Shown in pieces: positions 38,374 to 48,023 of a stretch of 64,000 nucleotides of DNA (within the stretch, counting starts at the first letter, position 1; each line of letters begins with the position of its first letter). The translations under genes were made by a program, and so were the position numbers. Under the pieces are notes generated by a model. It searched no databases. It was given only the letters and a program-made list of their open reading frames with translations, and was not told where the DNA came from. The stretch is from Proteus faecis. Its GTDB lineage: Bacteria > Pseudomonadota > Gammaproteobacteria > Enterobacterales > Enterobacteriaceae. The stretch spans positions 1 through 64,000 of the forward strand of contig NZ_PENZ01000001.1 in NCBI RefSeq assembly GCF_003144395.1, in the 5' to 3' direction.

Positions 38374-39753
38374 TTATTGCACCTGTATAATCACTTGTAA
38401 TGTCGCATTAAATTTACCAGCAGTTATTTTCTCTCTCGGTAACGCTTCTAATGAGGCATATAATGTTTTAGTTAAATCGGTAATACCATTATTAAATGAG
38501 ACTGAACTAGCATCATCATAAATAGGATACCAACCATAACTTTCACCTTGCCCTTCATTCGCTAATGTTGATAATAAGTTTAACGCCACACCTGATGGAC
38601 GATATATTCTTACACCAACCCCTTTTGCCATACTTGAGTCAGTACCATAACCATCTGTCACTAAATGAGTAATTGCGGCACCATTAGGTACTGTTAATCC
38701 TAATTCAATTGCTTTGTTAACATTTGCAGGTCTAGGTAAAAACCCCATTGCGGTTTGCCCCGCTCCAGTCCCACTAGAAATATTACTCAAACCATCGCTC
38801 GCAGGCGGTGCTGATTGACAATAAAAATCAATCGTAATAGGTAAAGTGACTTTTTTGCCACTTGCTAACTCATTAATAGTAACCAATGGAAATAAAACAT
38901 AAGGCGTAACGTTTCGCACAAAACAAGTAGACGCATTACGTATATAAATTCGGCGAGACATATTTACAGCGGCAGGCCAATAAGCATAAAAACCATGATA
39001 ATTTGTAGCGTGATCTGCACCATCTTTTAATAAATAAGAGAAATTAGAGCTTTGAAAAGCGATATAACCTGCCGGTTGATTAATAAAAGTAATTAATCCA
39101 CTACTTGATTGTGCCGGTGGCATATCACTTGTTCTTTCATAGTTAATCTTAAATAACTCCACTTCCATATTAGAGAAATTTTTTGCTTTTACTAAGATCC
39201 ATCCTTGGCTATCTCTTTCTAAATTATCTAAAGCACGAGATTTCCAATAGCGACTATAATATTCGCCTGTAATGGTATTTTTAATGCGAATACCCAATCC
39301 TCTTGCCAGACTAATATAGGTATCATTTAAACCTAATGCTGGATTAACTAGATTTCTGCCACCATAATTATAGTCACCATTAGTTGAGTAAAACTCTCTT
39401 AATTTACCCTCTTCATCGGCTGTGCAACGAAATAATATCTGCTCAGGATCATAAACTTCATAACCCGCCTCAAAAAAAGAGACAAAACCACTCGCCACTA
39501 ATGTACCCGGAATTTGAAACTGATCATTATTAACATTAATGACTTTAGGGGTACTTCCCATTGATCCCGAATCATCTCTCGCACCTTGCCAACTTTTCGC
39601 TGAACCTTTGCCCGGCTCGGTATAATACACACTATTAGAATTAGTCGTCGTAGTTGTTATTTTATAACATGTTGCCAAGGCTAAAGAAGGGAATAGCATC
39701 AAGGCTAATAAAATAGAGGAGTACTGAGAAAATAAACAGCGATTTAATTTCAT
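38374..39753 (-). CDS. Fimbrial tip adhesin (putative)
   Basis: 459-residue exported protein; signal peptide to about residue 27 (PSLALA). The large N-terminal half (receptor-binding lectin type) has no recognisable ligand motif. The C-terminal half has pilin-like features: the VTINELASGKKVTLPITIDFYCQ cysteine region and an end ATLQVIIQVQ suited to strand donation. Start at 39753 overlaps the usher stop (ATGA); an ATG six bases earlier (39759) is also possible. Position after the usher supports the role. Confidence 0.75.
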   Translation of the reverse strand: MKLNRCLFSQYSSILLALMLFPSLALATCYKITTTTTNSNSVYYTEPGKGSAKSWQGARDDSGSMGSTPKVINVNNDQFQIPGTLVASGFVSFFEAGYEVYDPEQILFRCTADEEGKLREFYSTNGDYNYGGRNLVNPALGLNDTYISLARGLGIRIKNTITGEYYSRYWKSRALDNLERDSQGWILVKAKNFSNMEVELFKINYERTSDMPPAQSSSGLITFINQPAGYIAFQSSNFSYLLKDGADHATNYHGFYAYWPAAVNMSRRIYIRNASTCFVRNVTPYVLFPLVTINELASGKKVTLPITIDFYCQSAPPASDGLSNISSGTGAGQTAMGFLPRPANVNKAIELGLTVPNGAAITHLVTDGYGTDSSMAKGVGVRIYRPSGVALNLLSTLANEGQGESYGWYPIYDDASSVSFNNGITDLTKTLYASLEALPREKITAGKFNATLQVIIQVQ

Positions 39754-42278
39754 AAGCATTGACCTGATAATAAAATGAGTTTATCTGCTTCTTTTTCTTC
39801 TGGTATTGCGTAATCAATTTGGCAACTATCTTCATCTTTACCGACAGTCAGTATCCCTTTCCTATTTTCAACCCTGACATAAATCTGGTTACTTTGCCCT
39901 ACCATACCAACAATGTGCTTATCTTTATCGAAAACATTTTCGCCTAATGCCAATTCGCTTTCTGGCTTAATCGAAATCAATACAGGATATCCGACTTGGG
40001 TTTTAAAAACGATTTTGGTGCTTGAACCTGAATACGGTGCTATTTGCTTCGTATTTTCCAATAGCTCAATATTATTATTTCTAATATTTTTCCCATCCAA
40101 GCTAACATTGTTATATTGATAAGGGACAAGAGAAGGCACAATAGCATAACCAAAAGGATCAATGCGGGCGCCCATACCATTACTCACACTCGCACCACTT
40201 GCACCTTTTGCTTCCACTAAAGCAAAAGAATCACTAATACGAGGACCTAATGTTATCCCACCACTGTGTGCAACTAACGCACCTTGAATACCTACGCTAC
40301 CTTGCGTGTAATGTTTACCATTAGAGATACTGCCTGATAGCGTGGTAAAAGGAAGCTGTTTAATTAAATGTAAACCACTGCCTATCGCTCTATTTTGTGT
40401 GTCATAATCCGCATTTACACTATAAGAAAGCGTTTTATCTTCACCTAAAAGTCCTGATAAATTCGTTTGATAACTCGAATCATCGCTAGAATGACTAGAA
40501 GATAGTGATAGCATAGGTGAATAATCAGAGCGTCCTAATGGCATAGAAACAGATAACATAACCATATCCTCAGATATCGGATCGGTTGTTATTGGTGTAA
40601 AAGTATTATTTGCCGTCATTTGTCCCGTTTTTTGGCGACTATAAGCAAGGCTATAAGCAATATCTTTATAGGTATTTGAATAACCAATTTGATACTGGGC
40701 ATCATGTCCTTTATTACCATAATAGTTACTGATAGAGCCCGAAATATAAAGCTGCCCCCACTTATCAAGAGACTGATTAACACTAAGTGTAAACTGACTT
40801 TCTTGGTTATAGCTGCTGGAATTCCATTCCATGTCATTACTTGCACTTTTTCTCAACCCCAACACATCATTATATTCGCGAAAATTCTCTGTTGAATATT
40901 TATAACCTGCGAGTGTAATAACAGTATTTGTTGGGCTAAAAGTACGGCTATAACTAATACCTAATCGTCCACCTTGATAATTTTTACCCTCCACTTCAGC
41001 GTTTGAAAATGCCGAATTAAAGCCGATTGCCCCTAATTTTGTAGCAATAACAGAGCCGACAAATACGGCTTGATATTGGTGTCCTACACGTACCCCCGTA
41101 TTTAGCGTTACCGTATTGTTCACACCATATTGCAAAGCAATATCTGAAAAATAGCTATTTTCTGTAGCAAAGTTATTCACTTCACCCGCAGTAAAGTTAT
41201 ATTTAAGGCGCCCAGCTCTTACAGATTCAGGTAATGCGGTAAATGGCACTGTAAAAGAAGAAATTTTGCCATTACTTTCGTAAATTTCGACAAACAAATC
41301 TCCTTCATAACTAGTTGGATAAAGATCATTTATTTCAAATTGCCCAGGTGACACAGTCGTTTGATAAATTTCAGTACCATTTTGTTTTATCACTACACGG
41401 GCAGTTGTCGTCGCAATACCACGAATAACAGGTGCATAACCTTTTTGAGAATCCGGCAACATTCTTTCATCAGACATTAATTGAATACCTTTAAATGCCA
41501 GACTTGAAAATTGTGCGCCTGTTGTATAAATATCACCGACAACTAACATCGACTTTAATGTCAGTAGCGGTTTTTGTAGATAAGTTCTAATCCAATTAAA
41601 TTCACTATTACTTCCCGACTTTGATGAATTATAAGAGTAAGACGCTTGTTGACGAAATTGCCAGGTTCCTAAATTTATGCCCATGTTGACACTACCAAAA
41701 CCATAGTCTGAACTTTGTCCGTTCGATTTATTCTTATAGTAATTACCAGAATAATTAGTGAACAACATGGTATTGCCTGCATCTAAATCATCTTCATTGA
41801 CATAACCTTGTGGCCTTCGTTTTAATAAGATTTGAGGCACTGCAATCATGATCCTAAAATTAGAAGCATCAAATGAATCTACAATATTTTTATTAATTTG
41901 GTTTAATACTAAACATTGATTATTATCTTGACTAAGTTCATCATCCAGTAAGATCCCCATATCATCAATCTGTTGTTGATTAAAACAAGGCGTCACTTTA
42001 CCGTTATCATTTAATTGAAAATGCACTATTTTTCTTTCAAAAAAGCGATTATTAATGTAGATATCAACATCATAATTGCCAGGCTCCACATAATTACTAT
42101 CATGAAGCTGATTAATGTTGATATTATTTTTGCTACCTAATAATAAAGAAGGATCAAATTCATAATCATCAGCCAATGCAGAAGGCATTGATTGAATAAA
42201 TAGAGAAAATGAGCCGATTAAGAATACGACTTTTATTCTCTTATTTAATTGTGCTGTGTTTTTTTCTATGGATTTCAT
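39750..42278 (-). CDS. Fimbrial outer-membrane usher
   Basis: 842-residue PapC/FimD-family usher that exports and assembles pilus subunits. Signal peptide (about 1-36), N-terminal periplasmic domain with YEFDPSLLLG and the NNRFFERKIVHFQ segment, beta-barrel with the plug domain (PVIRGIATTTARVVIKQNGTEI), and a C-terminal domain with paired cysteines near the end (SCQIDY, GQCL). Full length for the family. Confidence 0.92.
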   Translation of the reverse strand: MKSIEKNTAQLNKRIKVVFLIGSFSLFIQSMPSALADDYEFDPSLLLGSKNNININQLHDSNYVEPGNYDVDIYINNRFFERKIVHFQLNDNGKVTPCFNQQQIDDMGILLDDELSQDNNQCLVLNQINKNIVDSFDASNFRIMIAVPQILLKRRPQGYVNEDDLDAGNTMLFTNYSGNYYKNKSNGQSSDYGFGSVNMGINLGTWQFRQQASYSYNSSKSGSNSEFNWIRTYLQKPLLTLKSMLVVGDIYTTGAQFSSLAFKGIQLMSDERMLPDSQKGYAPVIRGIATTTARVVIKQNGTEIYQTTVSPGQFEINDLYPTSYEGDLFVEIYESNGKISSFTVPFTALPESVRAGRLKYNFTAGEVNNFATENSYFSDIALQYGVNNTVTLNTGVRVGHQYQAVFVGSVIATKLGAIGFNSAFSNAEVEGKNYQGGRLGISYSRTFSPTNTVITLAGYKYSTENFREYNDVLGLRKSASNDMEWNSSSYNQESQFTLSVNQSLDKWGQLYISGSISNYYGNKGHDAQYQIGYSNTYKDIAYSLAYSRQKTGQMTANNTFTPITTDPISEDMVMLSVSMPLGRSDYSPMLSLSSSHSSDDSSYQTNLSGLLGEDKTLSYSVNADYDTQNRAIGSGLHLIKQLPFTTLSGSISNGKHYTQGSVGIQGALVAHSGGITLGPRISDSFALVEAKGASGASVSNGMGARIDPFGYAIVPSLVPYQYNNVSLDGKNIRNNNIELLENTKQIAPYSGSSTKIVFKTQVGYPVLISIKPESELALGENVFDKDKHIVGMVGQSNQIYVRVENRKGILTVGKDEDSCQIDYAIPEEKEADKLILLSGQCL

Positions 42279-42293
42279 TTCAATTCCATTTTT

Positions 42294-43019
42294 TTAATGA
42301 ATTAAATCTGTCGCACTATTTTGCCCACCTAGATCATTAATGTATTTATAGGTCATTTTATCGGGTGAAAATGAAAGCGTTCTGCCATTTTCAGCGACTA
42401 ATACTTCCGTTGATAACGGAGAAACCATAGTTGGTTTAAATATAAATTTTTGACCCGAAGTATTCGTGGCCTCAAGTTGCGCAAATGACACAAAAAAAGG
42501 TGAATCGTTTTTAACTTTTATAGTTCCATTATTCTCTTTTGAGAATGATATTTGTTTCTCGATATTATTTAGCTGTGAGACAATCTCAGTTGGACGATAA
42601 AATATTTTTAATCGATGATGCACAATAACCGTAAAACTATTTCCTTCTTTTATATCTTTATTCAAATCTTTAGGTGGAATTTGTGCCACATTTAAAAAGA
42701 AAATAGATTCTTTATCTTGTGGTAGACCTTCGCCAGTATAAATTAATCGTGCGTCTCTCCCTGTTTTAGGATCGATACGAAAAACGGGGGGTTGAATAAC
42801 AAAAGGGGCATCTGCATTATCCGGGGTTGAATTAGGATTATTTTTATCCGCCCATATTTGCATAATATAAGGAATTTCATCGTTATTCATAAACTTTAAA
42901 ACTTCAAAACGTGAATCCGATGAATAAACAATACGTGTTTTTAGCATGGTGACACTAGAATACGACGCAGTGCTATAACTTAAGAAAAATACGATAATTA
43001 GCATTATTATTTTTTTCAT
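42294..43019 (-). CDS. Fimbrial periplasmic chaperone (first copy)
   Basis: 241-residue PapD-type chaperone with signal peptide (about 1-21). TRIVYSSDSRFEVLKFMNNDEIPYIMQIWADKN is the N-terminal domain, with PPVFRIDPKTGRDARLIYTG, SIFFLNVAQIPPK and IVHHRLKIFYRP as typical later motifs. It lies between the major subunit and usher genes, the standard position. Confidence 0.9.
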   Translation of the reverse strand: MKKIIMLIIVFFLSYSTASYSSVTMLKTRIVYSSDSRFEVLKFMNNDEIPYIMQIWADKNNPNSTPDNADAPFVIQPPVFRIDPKTGRDARLIYTGEGLPQDKESIFFLNVAQIPPKDLNKDIKEGNSFTVIVHHRLKIFYRPTEIVSQLNNIEKQISFSKENNGTIKVKNDSPFFVSFAQLEATNTSGQKFIFKPTMVSPLSTEVLVAENGRTLSFSPDKMTYKYINDLGGQNSATDLIH

Positions 43020-43081
43020 TACTTATCTCCCTCTTATATAAATAAAAAATGCCTCCTTTATATAAAGGAGACATATAAACA

Positions 43082-43612
43082 TTATTGATAAGAGATAGAG
43101 TACTGCACACTACCTTCTACTTTACCTGCTGTTGCAACATCATCTGCATAATAACGTACAGCATAATCATAAGATGCTGATTTTTCGTTTGCTTTTAATA
43201 CTAGGCCTTCGTTACCTACACCAGTTAAATCAATTTTTGTACCTGTTTTCGCAGGGTCAATAATTTCTAAACTAACATTGTTATTTGCTGCTGTATTACC
43301 AATACGACCTTCTGTTGTCAGATTATTAGCAATAAATATAGTTTTAATATTTGTATCTGCTGGTTTAGAACCAGTACAACCACTCACTGCAATAGTAAAT
43401 GGTGTCTGACCTGCTGTTTTACCCGCAGTATCTAATGCGGTTACGGGCACGGTTGGTAATAAAACAACAGGAAGTGCTGAATTACCATTAACCGTTACAG
43501 TACAAGTTTCATCAGAAACTTCGCCTTGAAAACGGATAGTGTTATCAGAAGCCGCATAAACTGTAGATGAAAAAATACCTGCGATCATCGCAGTAAGAAG
43601 CATTTTATTCAT
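43082..43612 (-). CDS. Major fimbrial subunit
   Basis: 176-residue type 1-like pilin: signal peptide (about 1-20, ending VYAA), donor-strand region beginning NTIRFQGEVSDETCTV, paired cysteines (about 37 and 80) and the C-terminal GSVQYSISYQ beta-strand with penultimate Tyr. First gene of the operon, preceded by a long AT-rich regulatory region. SD GAGAG is present before ATG. Confidence 0.9.
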   Translation of the reverse strand: MNKMLLTAMIAGIFSSTVYAASDNTIRFQGEVSDETCTVTVNGNSALPVVLLPTVPVTALDTAGKTAGQTPFTIAVSGCTGSKPADTNIKTIFIANNLTTEGRIGNTAANNNVSLEIIDPAKTGTKIDLTGVGNEGLVLKANEKSASYDYAVRYYADDVATAGKVEGSVQYSISYQ

Positions 43613-44236
43613 AGTAAAACTCTCTCTTGTTATATATTTAAATAAATTTTTTTTGGGGTTAAATAAACGAAAAGGCTCACACGAAATAAAATGTTATCAA
43701 TAACATTATTTCATGCTTATTACGTACTAATATTTAAGTATTTGCAATTATCATCTCATTTACTCGTAAAACGCAACTACATTTAACACATATAAAGCGT
43801 AATATTTATATATTTTTCGATTTTAAGCATATTCTCATAGTCTAAATATGACTATTTCGCATTTTTAACAAAAAAAACATCTATTTATTAAGATTAATAT
43901 TAAAAAATATATTAACTTACTTAAAATTGATATTTATCATTTTTAATAAAACAAGTTCAATAAATTCATTATTTTTTTAAAATTTAAAATAAAATCTTCC
44001 ATATTATTTTATCATTATCTATATCACCTGTTTCTTTCAGTAACATTTAAATTAGATTAATAAATTAACATTTATTTAATTGATAAAGTTTATTTACAAC
44101 AAATGCATTCGCTATATTATAATCAATATAACCAAAGATTGTTTAATTTATATTTATTAACTTATTAATGAAAAATAAGGGGGCATTTTAAATAATAGTA
44201 TCTTTCACTTATTATTATATAACTATATATATTCAT
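43613..44236 (-). promoter_or_regulatory. Fimbrial operon upstream control region
   Basis: 624 bp of very A/T-rich sequence without a gene. It contains a 30-bp hairpin GAAATAAAATGTTAT/ATAACATTATTTC at 43683-43712, inside the likely 5' leader, and an ATAGTC-N7-GACTAT palindrome at 43837-43855. No recombinase gene or matched long inverted repeats suggest an invertible switch here. Confidence 0.45.
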
Positions 44237-44683
44237 TTAATCCAAACGTAAAACATTCTCAAACTTATTCAGTTTCGCTTTACTGAAAATAATAGAGATA
44301 AAAAGTATGTTGCTTACTTTTTTTAATGAAACTTCATAATCGCCTACTGGGAGAAAAATAATTTCTCCTGCGCGATATTGTGGATCATCTGGCTCTAAGT
44401 TACCGCCAGTTGTATCCTCTCCTGCACCAATAAAAACTTCACCTGATGGACAGTTTATGTTTATTCTTACATCGGGATCTTCAATTTTATCGCATAGATT
44501 AATTGTATAAAAACCATCATTACCTAAACCAATAAATGCAATATTGCCTTTGTTCATCTCATCTAACTCATCATCCTGTATGCTCCACCAATCTGCTGTA
44601 TCTGATTTCCTATGTTGGATTGCTTGTAAATCAAAAATAGCCAAAGTTGCCGTATCAGTAATAAAAGAAAATGCGTTTGACAT
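44237..44683 (-). CDS. Uncharacterised accessory protein (DUF6386-like)
   Basis: 148 residues from the ATG at 44683 (GGGAG seven bases upstream; a longer start at 44740 has no good SD). Soluble, acidic, no signal peptide. Notable motifs are FITDTATLAIFDLQAI, DTADWWSIQDDELDEMN, GNIAFIGLGNDGFY and FIGAGEDTTGG..LEPDD. These resemble a family I recall as DUF6386; I cannot confirm that. No function is known to me. It lies alone, divergent from a secreted protein gene. Confidence 0.6.
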   Translation of the reverse strand: MSNAFSFITDTATLAIFDLQAIQHRKSDTADWWSIQDDELDEMNKGNIAFIGLGNDGFYTINLCDKIEDPDVRININCPSGEVFIGAGEDTTGGNLEPDDPQYRAGEIIFLPVGDYEVSLKKVSNILFISIIFSKAKLNKFENVLRLD

Positions 44684-44829
44684 CTTTATGCTCCCAAAAA
44701 CAGTATGATCGTACCAAAATTTTTTCTTTCTTTTATACATCGGTTAATCATATAGGATTTTATCTATACTATTTGATTATTCAATTACCTATACTATAGA
44801 ACTTATTTTCTATGCTCTACCCAGACTCT

Positions 44830-44948
44830 AAATAATTCAAGATGTAGTTAGGCAATAAATGAGTAAGCGACTAGTTACACACTTAAGTATGTAACTAGAG
44901 CGAATGAATATAAGCAACAGCGCTAGGCTTGAAATATGACGAGTATCT
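44830..44948. repeat. Palindromic intergenic repeat (MITE-like)
   Basis: About 115-bp imperfect palindrome. The outer arms TAATTCAAG/CTTGAAATA and a central CTAGTTACACACTTAAG against its inverse CTTAAGTATGTAACTAG form a near-continuous stem. The organisation resembles short intergenic repeats common in Yersinia, Serratia and Proteus. It fills the gap between two divergent genes. Confidence 0.6.
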
Positions 44949-44962
44949 ACATGGATGACCTT

Positions 44963-45799
44963 ATGAAATTACAACAACTTCTTATCGCCCTTTCTCTTTA
45001 TGCGGTTTCCTCATTACCAGCAATCGCCGATCCAATTCAATGCTCAGAGACTGAAAAGCAAACTAATATTACTAATAACCACATTATATTATTCAGTTCT
45101 TATAACGGCCCGATTAAATCAGTCACGATGACAAGCACGATACCCCATGACGGACGTTTTAAAGCACTAAAAGGTGAAATCCACTTTGATGAGTGTGGAA
45201 AATTATTGAAAAATAGCACATCAATGCAAGAGTACTTTGAAGGTAATGTAGAAACTAATTTAATAAGAACATTGCCTAATAACCCTTCTGTTATCCGATA
45301 TCAATTTCAGATAAAAAATGCCTATGGCTCACACTCTATCTACATGCAAGAAACCTATCATAAAGATGAACAAAACCGGTTCAACAAAAAAGTAATCCAA
45401 TATTACGCAAATGATGGCGCTTTACTGGATACCATCACTAGCCAATTCGACTATAAAGATGGGCGCATTATTAAAGAGACAAGCAAGTCGTCTGATCCTA
45501 CAACTAAGACTATTACAACAGAGTACATCTATAGTCCTCAAGGAAAACTACAATCAGTAATAGAAGACGGCAAAATAAATGTAGAATACCAGTATGATCT
45601 AGAAGGAAAAGTTGTTACTCAATCAAACTATATCAAAGGCGTTAATGGAGAAGATAAAGCCTTTATCACCACCTGTCTTGAATGGGATAAATTTGCTAAC
45701 TGTTCAAAAGAAGAACTTGAAAGTACAATTAAATTTAATGATAAAGTCATTAATTTTAGTAAGGCCATGCTTCATAACGAATTTATTTACTACGAATAA
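44963..45799 (+). CDS. Uncharacterised exported protein with YD-like repeats
   Basis: 278 residues from the ATG at 44963 (GGAT seven bases upstream). Earlier in-frame starts at 44936 and 44951 are within or beside the palindromic repeat. Signal peptide about 1-22 (ending PAIA), so likely periplasmic or secreted. The middle holds repeated Tyr-Asp/Gly units (QFDYKDGRII, EYIYSPQGKLQSV, EYQYDLEGKVV) that resemble RHS/YD repeats, suggesting an extended beta structure. No catalytic motif recognised. Confidence 0.6.
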   Translation: MKLQQLLIALSLYAVSSLPAIADPIQCSETEKQTNITNNHIILFSSYNGPIKSVTMTSTIPHDGRFKALKGEIHFDECGKLLKNSTSMQEYFEGNVETNLIRTLPNNPSVIRYQFQIKNAYGSHSIYMQETYHKDEQNRFNKKVIQYYANDGALLDTITSQFDYKDGRIIKETSKSSDPTTKTITTEYIYSPQGKLQSVIEDGKINVEYQYDLEGKVVTQSNYIKGVNGEDKAFITTCLEWDKFANCSKEELESTIKFNDKVINFSKAMLHNEFIYYE

Positions 45800-45842
45800 T
45801 GTTTACATTATATCTTTTGTATCTAATTTAAGTTAAAAATAT

Positions 45843-45876
45843 AAAAATCAGACTATCAACAATAGACTGATTTTTA
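45843..45876 (+). terminator. Terminator after the exported-protein gene
   Basis: AAAAATCAG-A-CTAT-CAACA-ATAG-A-CTGATTTTT hairpin with one mismatch. Confidence 0.8.
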
Positions 45877-46019
45877 TATTCATCATATATCTTATTATCT
45901 ATGACTAAATCCCCTTCATAATACTTTCATTTAAAAACAATCCGTGTAAAACGATTTAAATCTGTTAATGATAAAATTACTTTATTGTATATTCTCTATT
46001 TTATTATAATATTCAATAA

Positions 46020-46053
46020 GAAAGGCCACCTTATTAAATAAGATAGCCTTTGA
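46020..46053 (-). terminator. Probable terminator of putP
   Basis: AAGGC...CTTATT-A-AATAAG...GCCTT imperfect hairpin 15 bases past the stop codon. Confidence 0.6.
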
Positions 46054-46067
46054 TTTATCTAATTTTA

Positions 46068-47552
46068 TTATGTATTACGATATTGAGTCTCAGCTTCTTC
46101 AAAGCGTTGTTGATTCTCTTTGCTTGGTGCTTTCCCCATTAAACTAATGACAACGATAGCAATAGAAGCAAAGATAAAACCGGGAATAATTTCATACAAC
46201 CCAAACCATTTATATTGCATCCACACTAACACGGTTAAAGCCCCAATCAACATTCCAGCAAATGCACCATTACGAGTCATACGTTTCCACATTACAGAAA
46301 TGAGGATCACAGGACCAAAAGCAGCACCAAAACCAGCCCACGCATTACTCACTAAATCAAGCACCTTATTGTTTGGATCTCGTGCTAAGAAAATTGCGAT
46401 AATCGCAACTAATAACACCATGCCACGTCCTACCCAAACTAGCTCTTTTTGGCTCGCACTTTTACGAATAAATGGTTTGTATAAATCTTCAGTTAATGCA
46501 CTTGCACAAACTAATAATTGGCAGCTTAATGTACTCATAACCGCAGCTAGAATTGCAGACAAAAGAATACCAGCAATCCATGGATTAAAGAGCAGTGAAG
46601 CCAGTTCCATAAAAATACGTTCATTTTTAGCTGTTACAGCACCCGCTTGTGCTGGGTTCATTTCAAAATAAGCAATACCAAAGAATCCAACCGCAACGGT
46701 TCCACCTAAACAGAGGATCATCCACGTCATACCAATACGGCGTGCTTTACGAATAGTTTGGTTAGAATCAGCCGCCATAAAACGTGCAAGAATATGAGGT
46801 TGCCCAAAATAGCCTAATCCCCATGCTAATAACGAAACAATAGCGATAAAATCAAGCCCTTTGAACATATCTAAATAAGATGGATCTTTTGCTTTAATAA
46901 TAGCAATAGACGTATCAATACCACCCACAGAGAAAATGACAATAATAGGAGTCAAGATCAGAGCAAAAATCATTAAAGTCGCTTGAACTGTATCAGTCCA
47001 ACTTACAGCAAGAAAGCCACCTAAAAAGGTATATGCAATCGTTGCAATGGCACCATAAATCATCGCTTCGTGATAAGGAATATGGAACGTAGATTCAAAT
47101 AGCATTCCACCAGCAACGACACCTGATGCACAATAGATAGTAAAAAAGGTCAGAATAACTAACGCTGAAATGATACGTAGCATCTTGCTTTTATCATCAA
47201 AACGCGATGTCAAATAATCAGGTAGCGTTAATGCATTATTGTTTTTTTCAGTTTGCAGACGTAAACGTCCCGCGACTAAACGCCAGTTTAGCCACGCACC
47301 TAAACAGAGTCCAATAGCTATCCAACTTTCTGAAATACCAGCAAAAAACACCACGCCAGGTAATCCCATTAATAACCAACCACTCATATCTGAAGCACCC
47401 GCTGACAATGCAGTTACTACACTGCCCAGCCTCCGACCGCCAAGAATATAATCATCAAAGTTTTTTGTTGAGCGATAAGCAAGGTAGCCAATAAAAAGCA
47501 TACCCAAGATATAGATAGTAAATGTAATTAGCATTGGCGAAGTTAGAGCCAT
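46068..47552 (-). CDS. putP: PutP, sodium:proline symporter
   Basis: SSS-family importer with about 13 transmembrane helices, 494 residues. YILGGRRLGSVVTALSAGASDMSGWLLMGLPG (TM2 with sodium ligands) and the AGFGAAFGPVILISVMW region are diagnostic for PutP. Divergent from putA with the shared control region between. Confidence 0.95.
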   Translation of the reverse strand: MALTSPMLITFTIYILGMLFIGYLAYRSTKNFDDYILGGRRLGSVVTALSAGASDMSGWLLMGLPGVVFFAGISESWIAIGLCLGAWLNWRLVAGRLRLQTEKNNNALTLPDYLTSRFDDKSKMLRIISALVILTFFTIYCASGVVAGGMLFESTFHIPYHEAMIYGAIATIAYTFLGGFLAVSWTDTVQATLMIFALILTPIIVIFSVGGIDTSIAIIKAKDPSYLDMFKGLDFIAIVSLLAWGLGYFGQPHILARFMAADSNQTIRKARRIGMTWMILCLGGTVAVGFFGIAYFEMNPAQAGAVTAKNERIFMELASLLFNPWIAGILLSAILAAVMSTLSCQLLVCASALTEDLYKPFIRKSASQKELVWVGRGMVLLVAIIAIFLARDPNNKVLDLVSNAWAGFGAAFGPVILISVMWKRMTRNGAFAGMLIGALTVLVWMQYKWFGLYEIIPGFIFASIAIVVISLMGKAPSKENQQRFEEAETQYRNT

Positions 47553-47613
47553 AATTGCAGTTCTCCATAAATCTGTTTCCGACCATCGGTATGCTTTTCA
47601 CTTGTACAGGAAC

Positions 47614-47629
47614 GTTGCACTTCGTTGCG
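47614..47629. promoter_or_regulatory. Candidate PutA operator near putP
   Basis: GTTGCA at 47614-47619 and GTTGCG at 47624-47629, ten bases apart, close to the putP start. GTTGCA is the reported PutA-binding motif. Confidence 0.5.
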
Positions 47630-47934
47630 CATTAATGATCTTTTCAGTTTTTAATTAAAATAATTTCTTACAGCAACAGATAAAACATTCACATCAATCC
47701 TAGAATAGGTTAGCTGCATTTAACAAGAAATTAACGTTTAAATGTTTAAATTTTGTATATGACTTCACACTATTTGTCTTAATTAAAGGATGCATTATAA
47801 ATATAAACATTAACAATATAAATATAATTTATTGATTTATATGCAAATATATTAATTTGATAAATTAGATGTTTTTTTAATTAAACACAAAACCTGACTA
47901 CTTTCACATTATTTATAAATAAAATGTTAACAAT

Positions 47935-47952
47935 GTTGCACAAAGTTGCAAC
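47935..47952. promoter_or_regulatory. Candidate PutA operator near putA
   Basis: Two GTTGCA copies at 47935-47940 and 47945-47950, also ten bases apart and extending to GTTGCAAC. The pair lies about 75 bases upstream of the putA start. Spacing on one DNA face fits dimeric ribbon-helix-helix binding. Confidence 0.6.
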
Positions 47953-48023
47953 ATGAATGATATTAATAAAAATAACGGGTAACTGATACTTGTGAATTAG
48001 AAATAGAATATGAGGAGCACTGC

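Noticed and set aside
43613..44236. Invertible fimbrial promoter
   Set aside because: No long matched inverted repeats and no tyrosine recombinase gene nearby.
46120..46671. 183-codon frame antisense to putP
   Set aside because: Shadow frame created by codon bias of the real gene.
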